A stretch of 64,000 nt of DNA from CAYNEI01 sp964396185 (GTDB lineage: Archaea; Thermoplasmatota; SW-10-69-26): positions 23,254-87,253 of the forward strand of contig CAYNEI010000006.1 in NCBI GenBank assembly GCA_964396185.1. The letters are read 5' to 3'. The stretch's first letter is position 1; each line of letters opens with the position of its first letter. The notes beneath the pieces are model-generated. The model was not told the DNA's origin, ran no database searches, and was given only the letters and a program-made list of their open reading frames with translations. Made by a program: the position numbers and the translations under genes. This document shows, piece by piece, positions 23,735 to 34,994 of the stretch.

Positions 23735-24478
23735 CTAGTCGGGACGCACGCCCGCCGCCTCTAGCACCTCGACCAACTGTGCCTGCCAATGCCGGCCCCC
23801 GTCCTTGTTGGCGTGCGGGTTGGCAGGGCTCGGGTGCAGAAGGTAGGTCACCTCGATGGCGTGCTCGTCCTCCCGCTTGGCCACCGCGGCAGTGGCCCGG
23901 CGCTGGGCGAAGCGCCCGATGCCCACGATGGTGGTGGGCTGGAAGTGGTCGATGAGCGCGTCGAGGTGCTCGTCACAGGCCTCGAAGATGCGCTGCCGGT
24001 CCGATTTGCGCAACCGCGGGGGGGTGAGGTTGCCGCCGTCCTCGTCGAAGAAGAGCAGCGGGCAGTAGTTCGCGATGAAGAGGTGCTGGTAGGCTTGCTG
24101 GAGGGTCCCGTAAACCTGTTCGAGGCCCCCGTAGAGGCGGCTGCCGCTGACCTCGTTGCGCTGGCAAGCCAGCCCCTCCACCACGCGGGCATCCCGCGGG
24201 TCATCGGGTTGCGCCACGTCGATCTCGGTGATGCCCATGGCGCGCACCTTGTCCACGTCCCCGAAGGGCACGCCGGTCTGGCCCATGCCCCAGGGGCCCG
24301 GGTTCATGCCCAACAGGAGCACAGGGCGAGGGAGGGGGGTTCCGCCGAAGGCCTCGGCGTACTGGCGGTGGCCGTCCCAGGCGTACGCGAGGGGGTTGTA
24401 TGTCCAGGCCACCGGGGCCTCGAAGGGCATGTCGTGGCACCGTTTCGAGAGCTGGCGGGCCGCCTCCACGGGGTGCAT
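23735..24478 (-). CDS. SMUG1-like uracil-DNA glycosylase
   Basis: A 247-residue member of the uracil-DNA glycosylase superfamily, SMUG1 branch. Motif 1 is LLLGMNPGPWGMGQTGVPFG (residues about 55-74) and motif 2 is YLLHPSPANPHAN (about 210-222); both match the SMUG1 signatures GMNPGPFGMAQTGVPFG and HPSPRNP. VVEGLACQRNEVSGSRL lies in the DNA-intercalating region. It removes uracil and oxidised pyrimidines in base excision repair. The ATG at 24478 begins the conserved helical N terminus; a longer frame upstream has no conserved content. Confidence 0.9.
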   Translation of the reverse strand: MHPVEAARQLSKRCHDMPFEAPVAWTYNPLAYAWDGHRQYAEAFGGTPLPRPVLLLGMNPGPWGMGQTGVPFGDVDKVRAMGITEIDVAQPDDPRDARVVEGLACQRNEVSGSRLYGGLEQVYGTLQQAYQHLFIANYCPLLFFDEDGGNLTPPRLRKSDRQRIFEACDEHLDALIDHFQPTTIVGIGRFAQRRATAAVAKREDEHAIEVTYLLHPSPANPHANKDGGRHWQAQLVEVLEAAGVRPD

Positions 24479-24768
24479 GGGTGGCCCAGCGCGCCGGTGG
24501 CCTTGAAGCTCCCGGTCGTCGACGCATGTCGCAACGTTGAAGCCCGACCCCGCCCACCATGGCCATGGGCCAAGAGAGAGAGACCTCCTGGCTCGAACAA
24601 GTCCATCCTGGAACCCTGTCCTGGGATGCGCCCAGGAACCTGGGATCACCGCTTCTAGCCCTTCTGGAGGCGAACTGTGGTCCCTGCCGCTGGCCGCCTT
24701 GGCCCAAGGGCGCCTGCCAGGGTGCTATGTAGGGGTTGTAAGAGAGCTTGAACCCCGGGAGTACGGTC
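24479..24768. other. Intergenic gap between divergent genes
   Basis: This gap of 290 bases lies between the glycosylase and the first flippase-like gene. GCTATGTAG at 24723-24731 could be the plus-strand TATA element. No further gene or repeat is supported. Confidence 0.4.
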
Positions 24769-25806
24769 ATGGTCGAGCGCCGCACCCACATCGTCCGCGG
24801 AGTCGTCGGTGCAGCCGTCGGCCTCTCGGTGCTCGCCGTGGTCATCCACGCCGTGGATGCGTCCAAGGTCCTCGCGGCCCTGGCATCGGCGAACTGGATC
24901 TGGCTGGCCATGGCGGCGCTTGCCACGCTCATCCACTACGCGCTTGTCGCCGAGCGCTTCACCGCCTTCATGCGCCTGTTCACCACCGACGTGCCCGACG
25001 CAGTCCTGCGCCGCACAGGCATGGTGTCCAGCGCGCTGGGCCGTGCCATCGGCCTGGCCGGCATCGTGGCCTTCTCCATCGAGCTCGGCGCGGTCAAGCG
25101 CTTCGGCGGCCGCGTTCGCGACCTCGTCGGCGCCTCGCTCGTGAACTCCTCGATGAAGATCGCCATCCGCGGCACCGCCGCGGTGGTGGGCCTGGCCTGG
25201 GTCTTCGGCATCCCGACCCTCCAGCCGGGGGCGCTCACGGCCTCGGTGTCCACCGTACACAGCTTCGAGTACGCGCTGATCGGCTTCGCCGCCGTCATCG
25301 GCTTGCTGGCCGTCGGCGGAGCAGTCATGTACTTCGGTCGCGCCGCCTGGCACCGCCTCGAGGACGCTGGACGCGCGCAAGACTTCCGGGAGGGGGCAGG
25401 CAGCGTGGTCACCGGGATCCAGGCCATCCTCCACAAGCCCCGGCGGCTTGCGGTCCCCACCCTGTGGCTGGCCGCCGAGATCCTCGTGCTCACCACCGTG
25501 CTCTGGTTCTGCCTCGGTGCACTGGGCCTGTGGGTCAGCCCAGGCGTGGCCTTCGTGGCTTACGCTGTGGCTGGCTTCTCCCGTATCGTGTCGATCATCC
25601 CTGGCAACCTGGGCGTCCAGGAGGCCGGTGTGACCGCTGCCCTGGCCCTCATGGGCGTCCCGTGGGCAGCTGGCCTCGCCGCTGTGATCCTGGCCCGCAC
25701 GCTCACCACCTGGCTGCCGGCGCTCATCTGCCTCCCCCTGGGCTGGGGCCTGCTCACCGACGGGGGACCAGGCAGCCAACCCGTTGCGGACCCAGCGGTT
25801 TTGTAA
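24769..25806 (+). CDS. Flippase-like integral membrane protein (UPF0104 family), copy 1
   Basis: A 345-residue polytopic protein of the lysylphosphatidylglycerol-synthase transmembrane-region family, with about eight membrane spans. Family marks are VVIHAVDASKVLAALASANW near the N terminus, the arginine-rich AERFTAFMRLF, SSALGRAIGLAG in the core, and the C-terminal AVAGFSRIVSIIPGNLGVQEAGVTAALALMGVPW. Members move or flip lipid-linked substrates; the archaeal cargo is unknown. The ATG at 24769 is preferred over a TTG at 24748. The following gene, 33 nt downstream, is a paralogue, so they may act as a pair. Confidence 0.83.
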   Translation: MVERRTHIVRGVVGAAVGLSVLAVVIHAVDASKVLAALASANWIWLAMAALATLIHYALVAERFTAFMRLFTTDVPDAVLRRTGMVSSALGRAIGLAGIVAFSIELGAVKRFGGRVRDLVGASLVNSSMKIAIRGTAAVVGLAWVFGIPTLQPGALTASVSTVHSFEYALIGFAAVIGLLAVGGAVMYFGRAAWHRLEDAGRAQDFREGAGSVVTGIQAILHKPRRLAVPTLWLAAEILVLTTVLWFCLGALGLWVSPGVAFVAYAVAGFSRIVSIIPGNLGVQEAGVTAALALMGVPWAAGLAAVILARTLTTWLPALICLPLGWGLLTDGGPGSQPVADPAVL

Positions 25807-25839
25807 CACCGGAGCGCCATCCAGGCTCGGTCAGCGCGC

Positions 25840-26862
25840 ATGCGGGATGGAACGAAGCGGTTCATCCGGATCCTCGGCGGCACCCTGCTCGGAGTCGCCG
25901 TGCTGGCCCTCCTGGCACGATCCGTGGACCCCGCTGCCGTCTGGCGCAACCTGGCCCAGGCCAGCGTCCAGCTCTTGGCCATCGCCTTCGCCGTCACGGC
26001 CATCCACTACGTGCTCGTCGGCTACCGCTTCGCCTCGTTCTTCGAGCTCTTCTCAGACGACGTACCCACCCCCGTGCTCGTGCGCACAGGCATCCTGGCC
26101 AGCGCGCTCGGCAGGGCCATCGGGTTCGCCGGCCTCGCCGGGGCATCGGTCCGGCTGGCCGTCATCAAGCGCCGGGGCGGGCGTGGCCGGGACGTCATCG
26201 CGGCCTCCATCGTCAACCACGCGTTCAAGCTGACCCTTGTGCTCGTGCTGGCACTGGGCGGCTTGCTCTACACGTTCGGCTTCCCCACCGTGCACGCCCT
26301 CCCGCTGCCCGGCTCGCTCTTCGGTCTCGGCGGGGTCGTCCTGCTCAGCATCGCTGTCGGGCTCTGGATCTTCGTTGTCCTGGCCCGAGCCAAGGTCCCC
26401 ATCCTCGTCGAGCGCGCATGGGAGGCGCTCTCCAGCGGGCGCCACGGCGAACAAGTCCTCGACCTCCACGCCACGGTCATCACCGGCGTGGACACCATGC
26501 GCGACCACCCGGATCGCTTGTACAAACCCAGCCTGCTCCTGGCTGGCGAGGTGCTCCTGCTTGTCGGCGTGCTCTACCTCTGCTTCCTTTCCCTGGGCAC
26601 ACCGGTGGCGCCAGGCATCCTGCTCGTGGGCTACGCGGTCGGCACGCTGAGCCGATCGCTATCCATCGTGCCAGGCGGGCTGGGCATCCAGGAGGGCAGC
26701 ATCGCCGGGGCGCTCGTGCTCATGGGCGTGAGCTGGGAGGTGGGCCTGGCAGGCGTGGTGCTCTTCCGCATCGTGACCGACTGGCTCCCCGGCATGGCCT
26801 CGCTGCCCCTGGGCTGGGAGCTGTGGACCTCCGGGGCCGATGAGGACGCAAGCCGAGCCTGA
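25840..26862 (+). CDS. Flippase-like integral membrane protein (UPF0104 family), copy 2
   Basis: A 340-residue paralogue of the preceding gene. It shares the same layout and motifs: LLARSVDPAAVWRNLAQAS, GYRFASFFELFSDDVPTPVLVRTGILASALGRAIGFAG (compare AERFTAFMRLFTTDVPDAVLRRTGMVSSALGRAIG), and the terminal AVGTLSRSLSIVPGGLGIQEGSIAGALVLMGVSW. The pair arose by tandem duplication but has diverged well beyond the membrane segments. It begins 33 nt after copy 1 with ATG and is probably in the same transcript. Confidence 0.83.
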   Translation: MRDGTKRFIRILGGTLLGVAVLALLARSVDPAAVWRNLAQASVQLLAIAFAVTAIHYVLVGYRFASFFELFSDDVPTPVLVRTGILASALGRAIGFAGLAGASVRLAVIKRRGGRGRDVIAASIVNHAFKLTLVLVLALGGLLYTFGFPTVHALPLPGSLFGLGGVVLLSIAVGLWIFVVLARAKVPILVERAWEALSSGRHGEQVLDLHATVITGVDTMRDHPDRLYKPSLLLAGEVLLLVGVLYLCFLSLGTPVAPGILLVGYAVGTLSRSLSIVPGGLGIQEGSIAGALVLMGVSWEVGLAGVVLFRIVTDWLPGMASLPLGWELWTSGADEDASRA

Positions 26863-26895
26863 TGGTACACTGAGCCCTGGCGGTCACCCAACCCA

Positions 26896-27642
26896 TCACC
26901 CACCACCGGTGGCGCGCCGCATGGCCACGGCTGAAGCCCCGATGCTCAGGAAGACGTAGCCCACCAGGACCCCGACAGCGGCCAACAGCGTCGAGGTCTC
27001 GCCCACGCCCAGGATGGCGTAGTTCATGCCATCAAGCAGGTAGGTCAGCGGGAAGAGCAGCGCCGGGATCTCCAGGTAGATCGGCAGCGCCTCCACGGCC
27101 ACGAACACGCCACCCAGGATGACCTGAGGCGTGATCACCAGCGGGATGAACTGGAGCACCTGGAACTCGTTGCGCGCGAACAGCGAGACCACGATCCCCA
27201 ACCCCAGGGCGGTCAACGCCCCAAGCAGCTCGAGCGCGAAGAACAGGGCCACGCCGTTCTCGAACGTGAGATCCAAAAACCACGCGCCCGCGGCCAGCAG
27301 GACCACGGCCTGGATCAGGGCGAGCACGCCGAACCCGAGCACGTAGCCCATCACCACGCCCCAGCGCGAGGCCGGCGAGGCGAACACCCGCTCGATGGTG
27401 CCCATCTGGCGCTCGCGCAGGAAGCCCACGGCGGTCAGCAGGAAGGTGAGCATGAAGACGAAGACCGCCATCATGGCCGCCTTGGCTGGCCCCAGATCGA
27501 AGCCCTGGGCTGGCACGACAGCGAACACCTCGCTGAACAGCCAGATGAGCAGGATCGGCGCCCCGAACACCAGGCCCAGGGTGCGCCGGTCCCCGCGCAC
27601 CGAGCGCAGCACCCGGCTGGCCACGGCCAGGCTGCCGGTCAC
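26896..27642 (-). CDS. ABC-2 type exporter permease
   Basis: A 248-residue membrane protein with six hydrophobic segments in ABC-2 permease order. Typical pieces are GAPILLIWLFSEVF, GFLRERQMGTIERVFASPASRWGVVMGYVLGFG (the family's cytoplasmic coupling stretch), FALELLGALTALGLGIVVSLFARNEFQVLQFIPLVITPQVILGGVFV and IPALLFPLTYLLDGMNY. It forms the membrane part of an exporter with the ATPase whose stop it overlaps by 4 nt (27639-27642). Substrate is unknown; drugs, lipids or polysaccharides are typical. Confidence 0.87.
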   Translation of the reverse strand: MTGSLAVASRVLRSVRGDRRTLGLVFGAPILLIWLFSEVFAVVPAQGFDLGPAKAAMMAVFVFMLTFLLTAVGFLRERQMGTIERVFASPASRWGVVMGYVLGFGVLALIQAVVLLAAGAWFLDLTFENGVALFFALELLGALTALGLGIVVSLFARNEFQVLQFIPLVITPQVILGGVFVAVEALPIYLEIPALLFPLTYLLDGMNYAILGVGETSTLLAAVGVLVGYVFLSIGASAVAMRRATGGG

Positions 27643-28409
27643 GCGATCCCCTCCGGGGCGCCGGCCAGGGCCAGGAAAGCCTCCTCGAGTTCATCCGTGC
27701 CCGTGCGGGCGAGCAGCGCGTCCGGGGTGTCCACCGCCAGCACCCGGCCTTGGCGAAGGAAGACCACCACGTCGCAGCGGCCCGCCTCGCCCAGGTAGTG
27801 GGTGGACAGCAGCAGCAGGCTCCCCTCGTCGCGCAGGTCGCGGAACGCGGACCACATCCGGGATCGAAGCTCGGGATCCACGCCCACGGTGGGCTCATCG
27901 AGCACCAGCAGCTCCGGGCTGTGCACGATGGTGCTGGCCAGGCTCACCCGGCGCTGCATGCCACCGGAGAGCTCGGCCACTGGGTCATCCACGCGGTCCG
28001 AGAGGCCGACCGTCGCCACGGCTTGCTCCACGGCTTGAGCACGCGTGGCGCGATCGATCCGGTGGAGGCGAGCGAAGAACGTCACGTTCTCGCGCACGGT
28101 CAGGTCCAGGTAGATCGCCAGGCCCTGGGGCATGTAGCCCACCCTCGGGCCGCCGGACCCGAAGAGCTCGCTGGGTCTGCGCCCGAACACCTCAACCTCC
28201 CCAGCATCCGGTGCCACCAGGCCAAGCAGCACCTTGATCAGCGTGGTCTTGCCCGCCCCGTTGGGGCCCACGAGCCCCACGATGGTGGGGCCCTCCAGGT
28301 CCAGGGTGAGCTCGTCCAGGGCCGTGATCTTGCCGTAGCGTTTGCTGAGCCCATCCACGTGCAGGCTCGGTCCGCTGGTCCCCGCGCCGTCCATGGGGAC
28401 CGTTAGCAT
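27639..28409 (-). CDS. ABC exporter ATP-binding protein
   Basis: A 256-residue nucleotide-binding subunit: Walker A VGPNGAGKTTLIK, Q-loop GYMPQGLAIYLDLTVRENVTFF, signature AELSGGMQRRVSLA, Walker B LLVLDEPTVGVD and the H-loop in LLLLSTHYLGEA. The order and the tail fit the DrrA/CcmA subgroup that pairs with ABC-2 permeases. The ATG at 28409 is preferred over in-frame 28457: TTACAT lies 18-23 nt upstream on the coding strand, fitting a leaderless start, and 28457 would overlap the divergent regulator. The regulator at 28456 probably controls this operon. Confidence 0.88.
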   Translation of the reverse strand: MLTVPMDGAGTSGPSLHVDGLSKRYGKITALDELTLDLEGPTIVGLVGPNGAGKTTLIKVLLGLVAPDAGEVEVFGRRPSELFGSGGPRVGYMPQGLAIYLDLTVRENVTFFARLHRIDRATRAQAVEQAVATVGLSDRVDDPVAELSGGMQRRVSLASTIVHSPELLVLDEPTVGVDPELRSRMWSAFRDLRDEGSLLLLSTHYLGEAGRCDVVVFLRQGRVLAVDTPDALLARTGTDELEEAFLALAGAPEGIA

Positions 28410-28439
28410 CGCCGGAGCATAAACGAGATGTAACGATGC
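28406..28439. promoter_or_regulatory. Divergent promoter/operator of the ABC exporter and its regulator
   Basis: GCATCG (28406-28411) and CGATGC (28434-28439) form an inverted repeat across the 46-bp divergent gap. CGTTACATCTCG (minus strand, 28422-28433) provides a TATA-like TTACAT for the exporter. An inverted repeat spanning the start and core promoter is where a TrmB dimer would act. Confidence 0.45.
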
Positions 28440-28455
28440 CAGTATCCTGGGTGAC

Positions 28456-29199
28456 ATGGATCCGGCGGTCTCCGTGCTCGAGCGCCTCGGGTTGACAGGC
28501 TACGAGGCCAAGACCTACGTCACGCTTGTGGGGCTTGGTCCAGCCCACGCAGCCGACATCGCCGATGCCGCGGATGTGCCCCGCACACGGATCTACAGTG
28601 TGCTCGCCGAACTCGAGGACGAGGGCTGGGTGCGCTCTGGGAGCGGTCGTCCCAAGACGTTCCAGGCCGAGCGGCCCAAGGACCGGATCGGGGCGTTGCG
28701 TGACGGGCTCATCGACGAGGTCGACCAGGCGATCCCAGCCTTGGAGGCCCAGTTCGAGGAGGAAGCCACCCGGTTCGGGGGACCGATCTGGCTGCTGGAC
28801 ACCGCCCAAGCCGTGGCCCGCCGGACCCTCGAGATGGTCCGCTCGGCCCGCGAGGAGCTCCTGATGGCCACCATGTTCCCGCTCCCATGCGACGGCGATG
28901 CCCTCGAAACGGCCCTCGGTGGTGCCATCGATCGGGGCGTGGGCGTCCGGGTCGTGGCACCGGACCGGGAGAGGGCTGCTGGCTACCTCTCTTTGGGGGC
29001 CCATGTCCGGACGGCATGGGTGCCGCCCCGCTTCCTCTTCATGGACGGCCGCCAGGCGCTTTTGGCCTACCGGATGGAGGCATCCAGCGACCAGGGCGAG
29101 GTGCGCGGCGTGTGGATCCCGGCCCCGGAGTTCGTTGAGCACATCGCACCGGTCCAGGAGGCCATCTGGGGGATGGGGGAGCCGCTGGAGCTCGAGTAG
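28456..29199 (+). CDS. TrmB-family transcriptional regulator
   Basis: A 247-residue regulator. Residues about 5-75 form the TrmB winged helix (VSVLERLGLTGYEAKTYVTLVGLGPAHAADIADAADVPRTRIYSVLAELEDEGWV), followed by a coiled-coil dimerisation stretch (KDRIGALRDGLIDEVDQAIPALEAQFEEE). The C-terminal domain is PLD-like (ARRTLEMVRSAREELLMATMF...), lacking HKD residues, and in this family binds a ligand, often a sugar. Its position, 46 bp from and divergent to an ABC exporter operon, suggests it governs that operon and itself. Confidence 0.88.
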   Translation: MDPAVSVLERLGLTGYEAKTYVTLVGLGPAHAADIADAADVPRTRIYSVLAELEDEGWVRSGSGRPKTFQAERPKDRIGALRDGLIDEVDQAIPALEAQFEEEATRFGGPIWLLDTAQAVARRTLEMVRSAREELLMATMFPLPCDGDALETALGGAIDRGVGVRVVAPDRERAAGYLSLGAHVRTAWVPPRFLFMDGRQALLAYRMEASSDQGEVRGVWIPAPEFVEHIAPVQEAIWGMGEPLELE

Positions 29200-29202
29200 C
29201 CC

Positions 29203-32064
<2,862 letters not shown>

Positions 32065-32151
32065 GGTGGTTAGGCGGTCGTAGTCGGGCTCTTCACTTGA
32101 GCCTTCCCTCCAGGGGAGCCGGACGGAAGGTTGGGGTGCGACGGCGACGTT

Positions 32152-32362
32152 CAACACGGAGACACGGAGCCACGGAGCGAACGGAGGACCGGAGGGGGGT
32201 CGGCTAGAGGGAAGTGCAAGGGGGACCCGGGAGGGTGGCGGGTTGGAGTCGCCTCGACCGCCTGGCTGGAGACACTATACCTCTACCGTCGTTGTCTCCC
32301 TCTCCTTACAGCCTCTATTCTTGCCCCCTCCGTTCGCTCCGTGTCTCCGTGCATCCGTGTTG
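32152..32362. repeat. Long intergenic hairpin upstream of uvrA
   Basis: Arms 32152-32187 and 32327-32362 are each 36 nt and match at 33 of 36 positions. They consist of ACGGAG steps at 8-9 nt spacing, with a loop of 139 bases. The element fills most of the 379-bp gap between uvrA and the lipoprotein at 32444; apart from that gene's TATA box nothing else is seen. Confidence 0.78.
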
Positions 32363-32410
32363 ACTCCTCTTGTCCTCCACGGCTGACCGTCTCCCCCAGT
32401 TGGTACTGAA

Positions 32411-32419
32411 CAACTATTT
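32411..32419 (+). promoter_or_regulatory. TATA box of the BNR/PKD lipoprotein gene
   Basis: AACTATTTA is an archaeal TATA element 25-33 nt ahead of the ATG at 32444. This favours that ATG over the in-frame TTG at 32429 and implies a leaderless mRNA. Confidence 0.6.
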
Positions 32420-32443
32420 AGGACCAGGTTGTTCCATGGTTCC

Positions 32444-34393
32444 ATGAGGCTAGGGATCGCGTTGTGTGTAGCTCTGCTGCTTACCACGCCCGTTTTGGCA
32501 GGCTGCCTCGCGTCGGACGACCCGACCGCGACACCGGAGGCTCCGGGTGAGCCCAGCGATGACCGCTTGGACCGCGCGACGGTGCCAGGCTTCGAGCCCA
32601 ACCGATTCCTGCTCGACGGCGCCCGGCCCCACTCGACGTTCGTCTCTGAGGGCGCCGAGCCCATCATGTTCTCCGATCGCGAGGATGGGGTGCTGCTCAT
32701 CGGCGACACCCTCGGGGTCCACCGGAGCACGGACCGTGGCGAGACCTGGGCCCGGGTCACGGACATCTTCGACTTCAAACCCGGCCTCTTCGGCGACGGT
32801 CCAGGCATCGCCCAGGACGACGAGGGCGTGCTCTACGCCGCCGACACCAACGGCCAGATCATCGACGTGGCCCGCTCCACCGACGGCGGCGCCACGTGGA
32901 CACCGGCCACGGTCCCACCGGACGTCTCCGGCGTGGCCGACCGACCCTGGATCGCGGCCACCGGGGATGGCATCGTGAGCTTCGTGGTCTTCGAGTTCGA
33001 GCAACAACAAGAGACCTGCTACCAGTCCACCGACGGAGGCCAGACCTTCCCCACCCGCAGCCACATCAACGGCGGGGCACCCAACGCAGGCAACTTGGTC
33101 TACACCGACGACGGCGCCCTCTGGTACGCCCAAGCCGACAACCTCTGGTGGTGGACCGGCAGCTGCATGGACTTCCCCAACCGGTTGAACCTCCCCGGGA
33201 GCCCCGGCCCCCAGATCTTCACCCAGGTCGACACCGACGGAGACGCGGTCTACGCCGCCTACCCCCTCCACGACAGCTCGGGGCTGCGCGTGGCCGCCAC
33301 CCAGACCGGCAGCTCGGCCCGCGATATCGTTCTCACGCCAGAGGACGGCACGAACGCGCTCGTCACCAACACGTTCACCACCATCAGCGTCACAGACGAC
33401 GAGGTCGCCATCGGCTGGTACGGCTCCGAGACCGACGGCAACCCGGCCTCGTCCTCATTCAGCGGCTCGTTCAACGTCTTCACCGCTCAGATCAGCGACT
33501 TCTGGACCCGGTCCGACACGGATCTCACCTGCACATCCGCTGGTGTCACCTGTACGAGGGTCACGGACGAGCCCAACCACGTGGGCGGCCTGTGCATGAG
33601 CGGGACGACCTGCACCGCCGACCGCGACCTGCTCGACTATTTCGGCATCGACCACGACCCCGACGGCGCCTTACATGTGGCCTACGGTCACGACGGCGCC
33701 GGCAGCAACGCTGTCGTCCGCTACGCCTGCATCGGGGACGCCTGCACGCCCGACAACCTGCCCCCGACGCCCTCCTTCACCGCTGAGTGCTCCTCGCTCA
33801 GCTGCGTCTTCGATGCATCCGCCACGACGGATCCCGACGGCGACACCCTGAGCTTCAACTGGGACTTCGGCGATGGCAACACCGCCACCGGCGAGCAGAC
33901 CAGCCACACCTTCACCACCGGTGGGCCCCACGAGGTCACCCTCGAGGTCAGCGACGGGACCACCACGGCCACCCTCGTCGAGGAGTTCTTCATCCCCACC
34001 AAGGGTGAGGGCAAGCTTGGCGTGGCCCCCATCAAGCCGAACTTCGACATCGACGAGCCCGTGGAGATCCAGGTCACCGTCACCGACATGGACGACAACC
34101 CCATCCCAGGTGTGCCCGTGGACGTGCTGGCCCACTACGACCCACCAGCCACGAACAGCATCCACCAAGGCCGCACCTTCCTGGTCATGGAAACCCTGGG
34201 CATCATGTACCACACTGCAACGGTCACTACGGGCGAGGATGGCACCGCCATCTGGACGGTCCCCAGCGATCTGGCCGCCATCAACGAGCAGGCCAGTGGG
34301 CCCAGCGGCACCGAGAGCTACCGGGTCGAAGCCACCGTGGACCCCACCAACCTCTTCGCGTCCACGACCTACACCGTCGGCCCCTCGCTCTAG
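32444..34393 (+). CDS. Lipoprotein with BNR propeller, PKD and Ig-like domains
   Basis: A 649-residue lipoprotein: signal RLGIALCVALLLTTPVLAGC with lipobox, then an acidic linker. Residues about 50-440 are a BNR/sialidase-like propeller with Asp boxes (STDRGETWARV, STDGGATWTPA, STDGGQTFPTR) and several Cys pairs (CTSAGVTC, CMSGTTC). Residues about 445-525 form a PKD domain (PTPSFTAECSSLSCVFDASATTDPDGDTLSFNWDFGDGNT). The last 115 residues look like another Ig-like beta-sandwich (DIDEPVEIQVTVTDMDDNPIPGVPVDV). It is probably a surface glycan- or protein-binding protein; catalytic residues are not assigned. Architecture partly parallels the protein at 5430-6791. Confidence 0.8.
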   Translation: MRLGIALCVALLLTTPVLAGCLASDDPTATPEAPGEPSDDRLDRATVPGFEPNRFLLDGARPHSTFVSEGAEPIMFSDREDGVLLIGDTLGVHRSTDRGETWARVTDIFDFKPGLFGDGPGIAQDDEGVLYAADTNGQIIDVARSTDGGATWTPATVPPDVSGVADRPWIAATGDGIVSFVVFEFEQQQETCYQSTDGGQTFPTRSHINGGAPNAGNLVYTDDGALWYAQADNLWWWTGSCMDFPNRLNLPGSPGPQIFTQVDTDGDAVYAAYPLHDSSGLRVAATQTGSSARDIVLTPEDGTNALVTNTFTTISVTDDEVAIGWYGSETDGNPASSSFSGSFNVFTAQISDFWTRSDTDLTCTSAGVTCTRVTDEPNHVGGLCMSGTTCTADRDLLDYFGIDHDPDGALHVAYGHDGAGSNAVVRYACIGDACTPDNLPPTPSFTAECSSLSCVFDASATTDPDGDTLSFNWDFGDGNTATGEQTSHTFTTGGPHEVTLEVSDGTTTATLVEEFFIPTKGEGKLGVAPIKPNFDIDEPVEIQVTVTDMDDNPIPGVPVDVLAHYDPPATNSIHQGRTFLVMETLGIMYHTATVTTGEDGTAIWTVPSDLAAINEQASGPSGTESYRVEATVDPTNLFASTTYTVGPSL

Positions 34394-34477
34394 AGGCGGC
34401 CAACGGAGCGCAGGCCTGTGGGGCCGGCCTGCGCTATCCGATGAGCTCAAGAACCAGTGGCCACTCTGAGGCTTGCT

Positions 34478-34864
34478 ATGGCGCGACAGCTCACGGTCTT
34501 CATCGAGAACCGTCCAGGGGCGCTCTCCGAGATCACCGAGGTCCTCTCCGAGGCAGGGGTCAACATCGTCTCCATCATGGTGGAGGGCGAGCATGACTTC
34601 GGCTTCGCCCGGATCCAGGCCCACTCCTTCCGCGACGCGCTGGCCGCCCTGGAGGATGCTGGCTTCCAGGTCAAAACAGGCGACGTGCTCGTCCTCCAGC
34701 TGGCCAACCGGTCCGGCGAGCTCCACGATGTGCTGGAGCGCTTGGCCGAGGGTGGTGTGAACGTCCAGAACATGTTCGGCACCGTGGGCGGAGGCGATGC
34801 TGGCGAGCTGGTGCTCAGCGTTGACGACCCCGAGCGCGCCAAGGCGATCCTCGAGCTCGATTGA
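34478..34864 (+). CDS. Tandem ACT-domain protein
   Basis: A 128-residue protein of two ACT domains. The first is RQLTVFIENRPGALSEITEVLSEAGVNIVSIMV (residues 3-35 and on). The second is VLVLQLANRSGELHDVLERLAEGGVNVQNMFGTVG (about 70-105). Both show the ACT pattern: strand, N/E-x-P/S-G-x-L, helix, G-V-N. ACT repeats bind amino acids and regulate amino-acid metabolism; stand-alone pairs of this size are common in archaea. A GTG at 34457 is in frame, but the ATG at 34478 starts the first strand directly. There is no obvious operon partner; uvrB is convergent. Confidence 0.85.
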   Translation: MARQLTVFIENRPGALSEITEVLSEAGVNIVSIMVEGEHDFGFARIQAHSFRDALAALEDAGFQVKTGDVLVLQLANRSGELHDVLERLAEGGVNVQNMFGTVGGGDAGELVLSVDDPERAKAILELD

Positions 34865-34881
34865 GCCCCTTACGAACCTTC

Positions 34882-34972
34882 CACCGCGGAGGCGCGGAGA
34901 GCGCGAAGGACGCGGAGGAACCAGCGGAGGAAGGCCCTTCACGGTCTCCGCGCCCTCCGCGCCTTCGCGGTG
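34882..34972. repeat. Intergenic hairpin between the ACT gene and uvrB
   Basis: Arms 34882-34908 and 34946-34972 (27 nt each) pair with about three mismatches; the unit is GCGGAG at 8-9 nt steps (CACCGCGGAGGCGCGGAG). The element occupies the convergent gap between the two stop codons and resembles the elements at uvrA and uvrC in design, though not in exact sequence. Confidence 0.75.
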
Positions 34973-34994
34973 AGGTTGGTGCTCCCTCGCTCAG

